A stretch of 64,000 nucleotides of DNA from Manihot esculenta (Eukaryota > Streptophyta > Magnoliopsida > Malpighiales > Euphorbiaceae): the NCBI RefSeq assembly GCF_001659605.2, contig NC_035161.2, positions 41,993,956-42,057,955 of the forward strand. The letters are read 5' to 3'. The position numbers and the translations under genes are program-made. The notes below the pieces were generated by a model. The model was not told the DNA's origin. It ran no database searches and saw only the letters and a program-made list of their open reading frames with translations. Within the stretch, counting starts at the first letter, position 1; every line of letters begins with the position of its first letter. Positions 38,063-49,500 of this stretch are shown piece after piece.

Positions 38063-38337
38063 AAGAGTAGCGAGTAACAGCTCACAGAAGTAAAAATCCT
38101 AACACCAATAAAGGGCTAAGGCCATATGATGGAACGTGATCTTATATGATGTAAAAAGGAAGAACCTGAACAATTATGGCAGATGAAAAGCTACCCTCAT
38201 CCTTAACTAGGTTTCTAATTTGTCAAAATTAAGGAAGATCAAGAATTAGAACTTGCTACACTACAAAACAATTTGATGGAAACTTCAAAACTCGATCAAA
38301 ATAAAAATAGAAATTGTATTTCATCCAATGCTCACCT

Positions 38338-38678
38338 CGCTCTGATACCAAATGTTAGGATTAACCCTAACAGAAAAGAATTAAAGAGAATAGAACAGAG
38401 ATTCAGAGGAAGATAGAGGAATTAGAGAGGATAAATGGGAGAGAAAGAGAGAGGGAAAGTTGGGAGGAGAGATAGAGATAGAGAGAGAGTATTCCTTCTT
38501 GATTGATCTCTTTTGAATGCCTTTACAATCTGTTTACAGTGTCTTTATATCAGCTGTAACAGGATAACTGCCTCTGAACTATTTCCCTCCAATTACAACA
38601 ACAATAACTGTCAACTGGTATTTTCCCTCCAATTTACTAATCAACTAATTCTTCTTATTTCTCCTCTTATACGTGACA
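38338..38678 (-). repeat. LTR plus primer-binding-site remnant of another copia-type element
   Basis: The minus strand reads TGGTATCAGAGC (about 38340-38351) beside an LTR-like unit that starts TGTTAGGATTAACCC at 38354 on the plus strand and may end ACGTGACA at 38678. The unit includes a GA-rich microsatellite (38440-38490). No internal coding region or second LTR is present, so it is a truncated relic beside the complete copia element. Confidence 0.6.
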
Positions 38679-39535
38679 GTAAATCCCAAATAGTCTGTGT
38701 AGTTCCCCATCCCCACCAAACAAAAAACCTGAAACAAGCAAAAAATTAATATAAATAGACGAAAAGATGTAATAATTTACGATAATAAAAAAAGCTTGGA
38801 TTGACAGAATAGGAAAAACTTGTAATGAAATCAGATGCTCATTAGCAATTAACTTTAAGAAACTTCAACTCTGTTTAGGCTAATTGGTTTAAACAGTACT
38901 TGCATGTGTCACAGCCTCAAGCATAGAATTGCAATGCACATAAAATAATTCACATAAGATTAATGGCACATGAGTCTAAAGCAAAAGAAGGATCCACCAA
39001 CTAAACAACACCCTAACAGTAATTGGCATTGCAATGGAAATGAGCTTGCCTAAAACCACCACTCCTTGCCATAGACGACGTCCATTATCACTGATACCAC
39101 CCCAAATGAACTCCACCAATTGAAATTCAATTATGACTCAACAAACACATTTGCAGAAGGAACTTATCTAATTCTGAAAGTTAATGCAACTTCTTTGTCA
39201 ATATCTTAACAATGAACATATAAGATGCTGATAAATTTGTCAAGCTGATAATTCATTTATTCTTGCAATGAAAATGATGACATTCATTTCCTTCCATTTG
39301 ATCCAATCAGCATTGACAATTTGGTTGCTTGAAGCACCATAGAAATGGGCGGTCAAAAGAACTAAAAAACTCACAGGTCACAACAGGAAACTTGGCATGA
39401 GCACTCAACGCCTGATTACTCAAATCCTTCAATTGTCCAAAGAAACCTAAAATACAATAATCTAAATGAAATCAACACCCGAGTGCTTAAAAAGATTTAG
39501 TAAAATAATGAGGCTTGAATTGCAACTTTATCACG
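38679..39535. other. Intergenic and 3' UTR of cornichon gene
   Basis: No gene or repeat recognised. The part nearest 39535 should contain the 3' UTR of the minus-strand cornichon gene. Confidence 0.4.
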
Positions 39536-40163
39536 TTACCAGAATATACAAAGGACCAAAAGGATTACAAGATAGCCAAGCTTAAAAAGCCTCTGTTGCT
39601 TTTCCGTACTAAGCTGGTTATAGATCTCAGTAACATCAACTAAGTGCCGTCTTTGCAAGTACCTGCAATATTTAGATAACATATTGGTAGAATTGATAAG
39701 TTGGAACTGTACAAATAAAAAGGGGACTTTAGGGTATTTTCTTGCACGTTTAACCTAATTATTTAATCAGCATTTCTATAAGGTAAATTTTCTTAATGAT
39801 TGAATGGGTTAGTGATGAAGAAAAGAAAACTTACATTCTGATATTGTTATACAGGTAGGGAAGGGACAAGAGAAAGAAAAACCAGTGTCCAGTGAATAAA
39901 AAGGCGATACATAGAAGTCCATGAGCAAAATACTCGGGCAAAGTAACCAAGTTCATCCGTGACGCTGTATCGTAAGGGTTCATATAATCAAACTCCAGAT
40001 CCATCAGCATGATAAGCTGTAAACAAAATAAATCTATTTATGCATCAAATAAAGCCAAATTAATAGCAGAACAAAAAGGGAAAACGAGGACCTGGAATGC
40101 AACGAGGCCCATTACAGATATAAGGAGAAAGCAATTCAGCAGCCATGCATAGAGCGTCCCCAT
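39536..40163 (-). CDS. Cornichon-family ER cargo receptor
   Basis: Three exons on the minus strand: 40163-40092 (24 codons), 40016-39835 and 39662-39536, all GT-AG, giving 126 residues. It begins MGTLYAWLLNCFLL, has the family hallmark DLEFDYMNPYDTASRMN, then PEYFAHGLLC, FLFTGHWFFFLLSLPYLYNN, and RRHLVDVTEIYNQLSTEKQQR before a last hydrophobic helix. Three to four membrane segments are evident. Cornichon proteins sit in the ER membrane and load chosen membrane proteins into COPII vessels bound for the Golgi. Most plant cornichons that I recall carry on about ten residues further with an acidic tail; this one stops at ILLVLCIFW. It shares a 482 bp upstream region with the divergent PBF1 gene. 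Confidence 0.93.
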
Positions 40164-40645
40164 CCGCCTCCTTCTCTCTCCTTTTCACTTCGCCGGACCT
40201 TGTCCAAGAAAACAAGTCGACGTAGAATAGGTGTCAGTGTCGCTCGCTGAACGACGGTCACGCGTGCTTGGATTTGCTGAAATCTGAACGGCGTCGTGCT
40301 GCTAAACCGTGAATGCAGATAAGCGGAACTGTGATGGGCCATATACAATGCATTGAGCCCATTGTTGATGGGCCATTCTCGATATTAAATTTGAAAAGTT
40401 TGTCTGAATTGACCCGCTCCGATACCAAGATTGGGTCTATGCCCGTTGATCCACCCCACGCACAAGACGAGATAAGGCAAACGGTGTCGCAATGGTAGTT
40501 ATGGTTTTCTTGATGCTAAAGACAGATAGATCCGTGAAATAAAAGAACCAGCAAGGCAAGCCTTGAAAGCTTGAAGCTTTTTTCTGCAATTTCGTTGCCC
40601 TGTCTTTCATCTTATATTTGAATCCCCGTTTTTGCTCTGTACTTG
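40164..40645. promoter_or_regulatory. Shared divergent promoter of cornichon and PBF1, with site II elements
   Basis: Only 482 bp separate the two start codons, so both leaders and promoters must fit here. TGGGCC occurs at 40335-40340 and 40369-40374, and its relative AGCCCA (TGGGCT on the minus strand) at 40356-40361. Such TGGGCC/T site II elements are bound by TCP factors and are common in plant housekeeping genes, including those for translation and proteasome. Clustering of three within 40 bases supports a real element. Confidence 0.6.
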
Positions 40646-43600
40646 ATGACTAAGCAACAAGCTAACTGGTCTCCATACGATAACAATGGAGGGTGCATTT
40701 TTTTCTTTAAAATCTTCCTCTTCCTCTTCATATTCATTTTCGTCAATGGCTCTTTATGTGATTTGTCATTGTTGATTTGATTTTTTTATTGTTCGCAGAT
40801 CTTGTGTTGCGATTGCTGGCGCCGATTACTGTGTTATCGCCGCCGACACTCGAATGTCCACTGGCTACAGTATTCTCACCCGGGAGTACTCCAAAATCTG
40901 TAAACTGTACGTGTTTTTAAGTTCTTGATTTCCGTTTGTATTTGTAGATTGAACGGCTAAGTATGCCTACTTATTGTCGTTGTGTTGTAATGGTGTCTTG
41001 CCAGAATTATGGACCCTGTGGTTTTCGGGTATTTTAGGGTTTGAACTGAGTTGTTAGGGCTTCTTTTGGTTTCTACTAATACTAAACAAGCCATGCTCGT
41101 TGAAATGGATTGATGGGTGTTATTTTGACAATTTCGCTATAAACTGGGTGCAAAACACATTGGTTTAAATTTGGCATATATGTTGAGCTTTTCAGGTGAG
41201 ACCATTTGATTGTGAAATACAAGAGATACTGGAAGGCTTATTCAACTTAGTATTTTGGTGTTTATATTTTTCGCGATCGCCTGTTATAATAATGATCTAG
41301 TCCTAGTTACTTTTCCTTTAGACTTAATAGTCTAATATCTTATTGTATCTACACTTATTTTCATGTACTTCATACTAATTCTGAGTCAATTTTCCCAACT
41401 ATATCAAATTATTAGTACTGACTGCCTTACAGTAAGCATTATTGTTGGTAAATGAATGTTGATTAGTATTTTTAAGTGTAAAGAGATTAGCCAACAAATG
41501 ATTTTTTTTCTTCTTCTTTTCTTGCGTTTTCTCCTTTGTATATGAACTGGATATCCTCTTCTTGATCTCAGAGCTGACAAAAGTGTAATGGCATCTTCTG
41601 GCTTTCAAGCTGATGTGAAAGCCCTACAAAAGCATTTGGCAGCTAGGCACTTGGTGAGACTTCAAAAACCATAAACTGATTGTTGATTTTGTCAAGTGTT
41701 ATTTCTTCATTACAAATGATTATGTTATTTTTAATATGCAGAAAATATTTGTTTACTTAAATTGTTTTGACTACATTACTCTCTGGATCAAACTTATCTG
41801 TGAATAAAATTAGCGGCTTCACATAACATACACATGTAATAATCGTTTGAAATCTAGTTGGAAGATTCTCTTGTGACAAATAAGTGGTGCTTAAACTACT
41901 GATATGCGTGGCAAACGTGCACCCATATGGAGTCATTTGTATTTGATAGCCAATGGAGCCTGATATCAGGACAGTGGAGCCTCCTTCTGTATTCAGTGTA
42001 GCTGGACAGACTGTGTATTCAACTTATCTTCCTTCATCTTTTCTTGTCTTCATCCAAGTGCTTTGCTTGTAAATGCATTCATTTTACCTGGTCATGTTAC
42101 AATTTCACTGGGTATGAACATACATTAAAGTTTAAGATACAATGAAGGAATAATTAACGTAAATTTATGTTGATTTCTTTAGATACCTGAATTTTCTATG
42201 AAGAGTCATGGTCTTTTGCGGCCAACAATAGAAGTTCTCTTAGTATATTTGCGTGCAAATGATGTACACCAACTGTAGGTAGATTCAATGGGTTGTATGA
42301 ATTTTAAGATGGATAGCTATGTGTCTTCATATTTGTGACTATATGGTTTTGATAGAAGCCTTTAGCTGTGTTGAATGAGTTGACACTTGTTCTTCTACTC
42401 ATGCCATTCTTGATGGTTCTTTTTGAATTCAGATCTATCAACATCAACACAACAAGCAAATGAGCTGTCCTGCCATGGCTCAACTACTCTCCAATACTCT
42501 CTACTATAAGCGCTTCTTTCCCTACTATGCTTTTAATGTTCTAGGTGGCCTTGATAGTGAAGGTAAACTATTAGAAACTGGTGCCATTGTTTTAAACACT
42601 TCCTTGGTATTAACAATGCTTTTTCTTGTTCCCTAATTGTAGGAAAGGGCTGTGTCTACACTTATGATGCTGTTGGTTCCTATGAGAGGGTTGGATATAG
42701 TGCTCAGGGTTCTGGTTCCACTCTTATCATGCCATTTCTGGATAACCAACTGAAGTCTCCCAGCCCCCTCTTATTGCCTGCCCAGGTATGCTCTTGGCCT
42801 CTCTTATGTATGGATGAATATTTTTCAGACACCGTTTATTTTTAATATGTTTCTATTTTTGAATTTTATGAACTGTGCAGGATGCTGTAACTCCACTTTC
42901 AGAACTGGAAGCTGTTGACTTGGTGAAAACTGTTTTTGCATCTGCAACTGAGAGGGATATATACACTGTAAGTTCTTGTTTCCGGGACAATTTTTGGCTT
43001 AGGGGAAAATAGAAGTGCTTCTTACTATTATTTTGTTTTATGTTCTTTTGAGTTATTTAATTTGTTGAAGGCAAGATGAGGGAAAACTGCTTCAGTATTG
43101 CATTCGCACAAAGTAGCACATCTGACATGTGGATGCATATCCCGGCCATGGGCTGGTTCAAACTTTGAATGGACTGGGACTGCGGTTCTGATTCATGAAC
43201 TGGCCCAAAATCGGGTTATAGGGGTCCACTTCAGGTTTTCCCTTTCTTGAACAGGAAACTGAACCTGCCCGTTTCAAAATATTTTTTTTCAAAAAAATTA
43301 TATTGGTTCCCTTTACTTTGTTTGCATTATAAACTAAGTAATGATTGCCTTATAAAACTATATCTTGTAGATTATATCCTATAATGTATAGAATATTAAC
43401 ATTATTGTCAATTTAAAAAATTCCAAACTGGGGCCTAACTGGAACCAGTTCAAACCATTATAACCAGCCGAACTGGCAGTCCAGCCTGAAAATTGGCCTT
43501 GGCAGAATCTTTGTCCAAATAAATGGACAAACATATTCATTTTGCACTGTTGATTTTGTGGTGCTTGGTCATTATCCTTAACCTTTCATGTGTGTTCAAC

Positions 43601-43677
43601 AGGGGGATAAGCTTGAAATTGTCGTCCTAAATGCTGATGGTATTCGTCGGGAATATATGGAACTCAGAAAAGATTGA
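40646..43677 (+). CDS. PBF1: 20S proteasome subunit beta type-1 (beta-6), PBF1
   Basis: Seven exons: 40646-40692, 40799-40906, 41572-41653, 42433-42562, 42643-42785, 42881-42967 and 43603-43677, all GT-AG. They total 672 bp and give 223 residues, which is the length I recall for plant PBF1. Starts [20 protein letters not shown], then [64 protein letters not shown] and [20 protein letters not shown], ending REYMELRKD. It forms one of the non-catalytic seats of the inner beta ring of the 26S proteasome: the chain starts upstream of where the catalytic Thr-1 would be and lacks it. Every exon joins in phase with no lesion. The upstream site II cluster suggests ordinary housekeeping expression. 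Intron 6 carries a repeat. Confidence 0.97.
43140..43510. repeat. Degenerate GGTTCAAAC-rich repeat in PBF1 intron 6
   Basis: The intron contains a run of related motifs (GGTTCAAACT, AACTGGAACCAGTTC, CCGAACTGGCAGTCC, CGGTTCTG) surrounding an AT-rich middle; the two ends read roughly as inverted copies of each other. This style of sequence is common in plant non-autonomous DNA elements. Exact borders and class could not be fixed. Confidence 0.45.
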
Positions 43678-44520
43678 GCTGGCCAAAAATCTTGTTTGTC
43701 TTGTCATAAGTTGCTTGAGGAAATGCCTGGATCACCCTTTGGTACACTTGTCATGTTTGATGTTTCAGCTGTTTAAGCATTTTCATCCTGTTGATCGGTA
43801 ACTTTTAAATTAGCATAACTTGAACAAATATATTTTCTAGTGTAGATTTTCACCAATGACGCAATTCATGTCTTGGAACATATGTGGTTGCATTTTGATC
43901 GGCTAGTTTGAAAATTTTATGGCCTGTAAGTAAGAATTTAATGAATGAAGTCCTTATTGCACCACACACGTAGAAAAGTAGTAGTTTGGAAATGTTCATG
44001 GTAAGTTGCGCTTTTTTTTCTGGTTTCGCAGAAATGTAGGTGGATCTATTTCCACTAATATTATTTTTGCTAGTTGATACATCAAATAATAGAATAACAC
44101 GTGTAAATAGGGACCCTATCCTGCTTTATGCTAGCAAGAGGAAGAGCATAAGCCCAAGCTACAAGTTGTGGAAATGATCTCAGATAGGCCAGTAAGCAGT
44201 GGGCTGTTTGAGAAGCCGTTTTTTTCCCCTCTTCAGAAGCTGTCTGCCGAAGCCCATCCTTTCTTCTCCAAATTATTATTCTCTATAATTTATAAAATAA
44301 ATTAAGTAATTAACGACTTAAAAAGATATAAACTAGCTAGCGCGTTTTGAAGAAATTGAGGGAACAATTAACTAATTTCAATTTTTCTATAAAAAAAAAA
44401 AGTTCATGTATTATGTAATTTTCCTTTGAAAATAGTTAGATGGTATCTGAATATAAGATTTTTACCGCTTGAAGAAGCTCCTCCAGTGCCAGTGTGCCAC
44501 TTCTCGACTCACAGGCTTCT
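43678..44520. other. PBF1 3' flank
   Basis: Contains the likely 3' UTR of PBF1. Nothing else recognised. Confidence 0.4.
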
Positions 44521-44522
44521 TT

Positions 44523-45420
44523 CTACTGCCATTGTAGTTCCTGTAAAAAGATATATCGCGTTTTCATTTCACCACCACAAGCAATTATAGGCTTATAGTT
44601 GGTAGAAGGATAACTATTAAACTCGGCCACATTTTTTTTCCCAACTGTGTTAACGGTCTTGTGAACCTTACCAATGAGGAGCATAATGAACCTTACCAAT
44701 GAGGAGCATAATGAGTAAGATCGCTGATGTTTTCCGAAGTTGATATACAATGCTTGGTAGCTGCACACAGAGCAAGTGTATGTTGGTTCTTCTGCGCCCC
44801 TAAATATCCCACGACTTAGTAAATAGCGGCCCATAACTAACTTTCCACCATTCGCGAAATGCTGTGCAAATCTGAATTGGAAATGAGAGCCACCACTCAT
44901 TGACTCTCGGTGAATTTCGAAAAGACACTTCAAATCCGAAACAGCTGGAAAAAGATAATAAACCATTGACTTGCATGCAAAGAGAAGGAAAATAAAGAAA
45001 AAACAACAGAACAAAATCAATCAATCATCAAATCGAATAAATTTCGGCTGCACAAGACAAGCACCAATTATTGCCACAAGCTGCTTCAATGGCCATCGAT
45101 AACAGAAATAAAAAACAGACCGGCCATGACACTTTGAGTCCCGTATAGTTATGAGGCAATCAATGGAACCGCACGAGTTTCGGCATCGAATACATCACCG
45201 GTCCTCCTCTCAGCATTGACAACCAAAAACATTACCAAGCAAACCCACACAAACTAAGCGAAAAACTAACAAAAGCACAATAAAAAAACGAAAAACTGCA
45301 CATAAAAACAATGTCAAGCTCCTTCTACCCAAAGGCAGAGGAGCCCGACAGGCTGCGATTCACACCAGCCCGATTTCTTGCTCTCTTTACTCTCTCTGTT
45401 CACTTGTCCTTTATGTATTT
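44523..45420 (-). other. Unidentified minus-strand ORF and possible transcription unit
   Basis: A minus-strand ORF of 165 codons (45020-44523) starts with a hydrophobic stretch (MILFCCFFFIFLLFACK) and then reads through GGSHFQFRFAQHFANGG and EEPTYTCSVCSYQALYINFGKHQRSYSLC, which has two CXXC-like Cys/His groups. I do not recognise the family. The area 44500-45400 is distinctly less AT-rich than what follows, as exons usually are. Pyrimidine-rich stretches could be splice sites, so the ORF may span introns. A 25 bp tandem duplication (about 44668-44717) falls within it. It could equally be a non-coding transcript or pseudogene. Confidence 0.25.
44668..44717. repeat. 25 bp perfect tandem duplication
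   Basis: The segment GAACCTTACCAATGAGGAGC plus five bases occurs twice in a row with no difference, so it is recent compared with other short duplications in the window. Confidence 0.85.
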
Positions 45421-46440
45421 ATTATAATATAGATAAATTTATTAATAATTGATGTTTTAATTTTAAAAAATATATTAAAATATTTTTTAATTTTAAAAAA
45501 CTACTAATTAATTCCCCCATATTAAAATATTTAAATTTTTTTTAATAAGACTAATTAATAAAATTTTTATAATTTATAAACATTTTAATATATTTTTTAA
45601 TTAATAAATTTGTTTAAACAATCACTTTCTTACAAAAAATTCAATGATAATAGTAATTTTTTTCAAAGTATTCTCCATTATTCTATGTATAAAAATATTT
45701 TTAAAACTTAAACAACTTTTTAAACTTTTATCATGAGTATTTTTTAAGGATGGCAACAGATAAAATATAATATTCGATCCGACTGAATTTTAATAAAAAA
45801 AATTTAAATAATTATAATTAAATTTAAGATAAATTTTAATTTTAAAAAAATAATATCTATTATTCAGATTAAATTTAAATTTTATATATAAATTACTCAC
45901 TACTCAAATCTGTTTATATAAATAATTAATTTAATATAAAAAATATATTTTATAATAATATTTATAAATTTTTATATATTTTTTTATTTAAAAATTAAAA
46001 ATTAAATATTTTTAAAAATAATTTTTTAATTAAAATTATTAAAACTAGTTTATAATCGAGATTTGAGACGAAATATAAATCAGATGAATTGGAGTAGACT
46101 ACGCTAGCATTTATATCCCTAATACTTCTAATTAATATTAAATTAATTTAGCTAATAAACTTTCAAACACTAAGTCCCATTTAGGATCTAATAAATACAC
46201 TGATAATGGAAAAAAGTCCTATTTACGATCTAATAAATACCCTCGTATTCTTTTTGTCTCTGTTTTTCAAGGATTTGTTCAATTTGGGTTTACCTATAAA
46301 ATGAAATTATTTAAAATTGTACAATATATTAGTTTCTTAATAATTAAGTATATATATTCTGAAAAATCGAGTATAAATTTTACCTGCATTTTAAATTTTC
46401 CGTAGAAGAAATGGAGCTTTCTTAGCCATCTACCCATAAT
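45421..46440. repeat. AT-rich intergenic DNA with a possible hAT-like non-autonomous element
   Basis: Mostly A/T. A segment from about 45748 (AGGATGGCAACAG) to about 46130 (TTATATCCCT) has the look of the GGATGGCAAC-type ends of plant non-autonomous elements, but the terminal inverted match is imperfect and no clear 8 bp target duplication was found. Confidence 0.25.
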
Positions 46441-46457
46441 TTGGCTGACTTGGTAGA

Positions 46458-46465
46458 GGCGGGAA
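46458..46465. promoter_or_regulatory. E2F-like site upstream of KU80
   Basis: GGCGGGAA (TTCCCGCC on the other strand), 109-116 bases before the KU80 start codon. This is the consensus core of plant E2F sites, which drive many S-phase and DNA-repair genes. The link to KU80 regulation is inferred. Confidence 0.35.
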
Positions 46466-46573
46466 GAAGAAAGAGCGAGATTGGCACTCCACCCATTTTT
46501 AAATTAAAATCAGGCCGTCCTCCTCTTCTATTTTCAGCTTCTATCGCAAGTTTTCTTCTTTCTTGTCTCTGCA

Positions 46574-49500
46574 ATGGCTCGAAACAGGGTAAAGCAATAT
46601 CGTTTGCTTATTTCTTCACCATTTACTTGTTTTAATTTCATTAATTCCAAACTGCATAGTGGGGTTTAGGATTTTTCTGTAAGAAGCTTCAGCCTTTATT
46701 ATATTTATCTGCTATAAGTGACTCATAATACTGGTAAATACTTCAGCAAGGGATGGTATATCTTCTGTCGTAGGAATTCTGAGAAGAAAAAAAAAACATA
46801 CTTGAGGGTTCGAATGGCTGCTTTCTGTTTCCCTTCCTTACTAAATAGGTTTTAGCCTAGCCTCCACTGCCCAGCTGGAAAATGGGTGTGGGTGGTTTTG
46901 TTGCTGCTCGCGGATCTGATTCTGAATCCTCCAATCAACAGGTGGTTGATTTTGGAACGAGCCCAAGCGCCCTTTTGTTTTGTTTTGTTTTTTGGTGGGT
47001 GTGTGGGGGGTTGGGGGTGTTTGAAATATGGGTCTTCTTGGCTGGAAAAGGGTTTGTTACAGTTCACAAATTACTTCCAACTATTTGTTGAGAATTTGAT
47101 GGTTTCTTTTCTAACTGGAGGGTTGTGGTGTCGACACCGTTACCGCCCCTCCCCGCGTCAATGCAAGAACATTTATTAGACATACTTGTTTCAGTAGCTA
47201 ACATGGGATAAGTTTGTCTTTTGTACCCTGGAAACAGGAAGGATTGATATTGTTACTTGATGTTGGTCCGTCAATGCACAATGTTCTTCCAGAGGTTGAA
47301 AAACTCTGTTCCATGCTCATACAGAAAAAGGTATTATGCCTACCTTTTGGCTTTCAAGTATATTATAAGACTATGGTTAATATTCTTCCTTTATCAAGTT
47401 GAATTTGGATACCTGTATATTAATATTTTTATTCCTTGTATAGTATTAGCTTAAGCATGCAAATAATAATTACCTTGATTTATTCTTTGCAGCTAATTTA
47501 CAGAAAATTTGATGAAGTTGGAATTGTCATATTTGGAACTGAAGGTATGTTTTAGTTCTGCTAGTTACAGGTGACACTGTGACAGAGGTCCCTGTTTAGT
47601 TGAAGTGGTAATTTTCAATGAAGTTGGCCAGCGAGGATTTGCAATTATTTATGGTTACTTTATTTATTCATTCATTTGGTTTGGATGTACCCATACAGGA
47701 ACTATTGATCAATTACTTTCATAAAATCTGCAGACACTGACAATGAGCTGACAATGGAAGTTGGTGGATATGAGCATGTTGTGGTTTTGCGAAACATCAA
47801 GGTTGTTGATGGAGATACTGTTGAATCATTACAAAAACTTCCACGAGGAACTGTTTCCGGTGATTGTATCCTCTAATTTACTATACTTTGTCTTTTGGTT
47901 CTCGATTTGATCTTACATCCTTCTTTGTCATCAACTTGACATTTTTTATGGTTCTAAATTGAAGCTATCAGAAAACAATTATCATTAAAAATATAGTGGG
48001 TCTTTTGGAAATAAATTATAATTAGTTATTAGTGGTATTATATGTGCTTAGCAAGTTGGTGCCTTGACTTTGTTAGATCTTGATGCTATTGTTGTTGGTA
48101 TGGATATGATGATAAAAAAATATCAATCGACAAACAAAGGAAAAAAGCATATCTGTCTTATAACAGATGCACGAAATCCTATTAAAGGTCCATATGAAGG
48201 AACCAAAGAAGATCAAGTGATCACTATTGCTGTTCAAATGGCTGCACATGGAGTGAGGATGAAGACTATTGTTGTAAGAGGAAGACTAAGCGAGGATGCA
48301 GATCGGAGAATAGTTGATGAGAATGACCGCCTCTTGCATCTATTTTCAGAGAAAACATCTGCTAAGACTGTATATGTTGAGAATTCAACCTCATTGTTAG
48401 GTGCACTTAAAACTCGAAATATTTCGCCAGTTACAATTTTCAGGGGTGACCTTGAAATCAGTCCCAAGTTGAAGATTAAGGTGAGATCCATGGTTTCCAT
48501 GGGAATACTTTTCAAGTGTATGGTGTTGATCTTTAAACTGTGATCACCTAATATTGTTTACATACAATAAAATGATGTAATGTTTTCCCCTTCATTTATT
48601 GCTACTCATATGTTGTTTTTCCCTCTCTTTATACTAGAGATGCATCAAATTAACCTGCTAAAAATGCAGCATCAAGACTTTTAAGGTTTTAAGGGTTTTT
48701 TTAAATCCTTTTTGGGAACATTATTTGTGACTAGGTATGGGTGTACAAGAAGACCTCGGAGGAGAAGTTCCCCAGTCTGAAGAAATATTCTGATAAAGCA
48801 CCTCCAACTGATAAATATGCCACACATGAAGTCAAAGTAGATTATGAGTACAAAAGTGTTGAAGATCCTGGTAAGGTTGTACCGCCGCATCAAAGGATTA
48901 AGGGTTATCGATATGGACCACAAGTGGTTCCTATATCATCAGTTGAGTGGGATGCTTTCAAGTTCAAGCCAGAAAAGGGTGTGAAGCTTCTTTGTTTCAC
49001 TGATGCATCAAACATATTGCGGTATATCTGGTTTAAGTTGTATGCATACAGTTTGACATGAGTTAACATAGATTAAATGATAACTTTTAGTCTCACTTTT
49101 TTCTTTTATCCTGATCTGCATGTAATTATCAAGACACTATTATATAAAAGATGTGAACATCTTTATAGCTGAACCCAGCAATGTGAGGGCTACAATTGCT
49201 GTTTCTGCCTTAGGAAGAGCAATGAAGGAATTGAATAAGGTTGCAATTGTGCGTTGTGTTTGGAGACAAGGACAGGGGAATGTTGTTTTGGGGGTTTTGA
49301 CACCCAACCTATCTGAGAACGACAAGATTGTAGGTTTCAGTATGAAAAAATATTTTGGTTCCTTACACCAAATTGTCTGTCTCTGCGTCCTTTGCTTTGT
49401 TTCTATGGACACTTGCCAATACTGTTTGTTGGTTTTCTGAGCAGCCTGATTCATTTTTCTTCAATGTGCTTCCTTTTGCTGAGGATGTCCGAGAATTTCA

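Noticed and set aside
46441..47179. ORFs overlapping KU80 exon 1 and intron 1
   Set aside because: KU80 exon 1 is only five codons (MARNR) and joins 47238 in phase; the longer ORFs are intronic or leader read-through.
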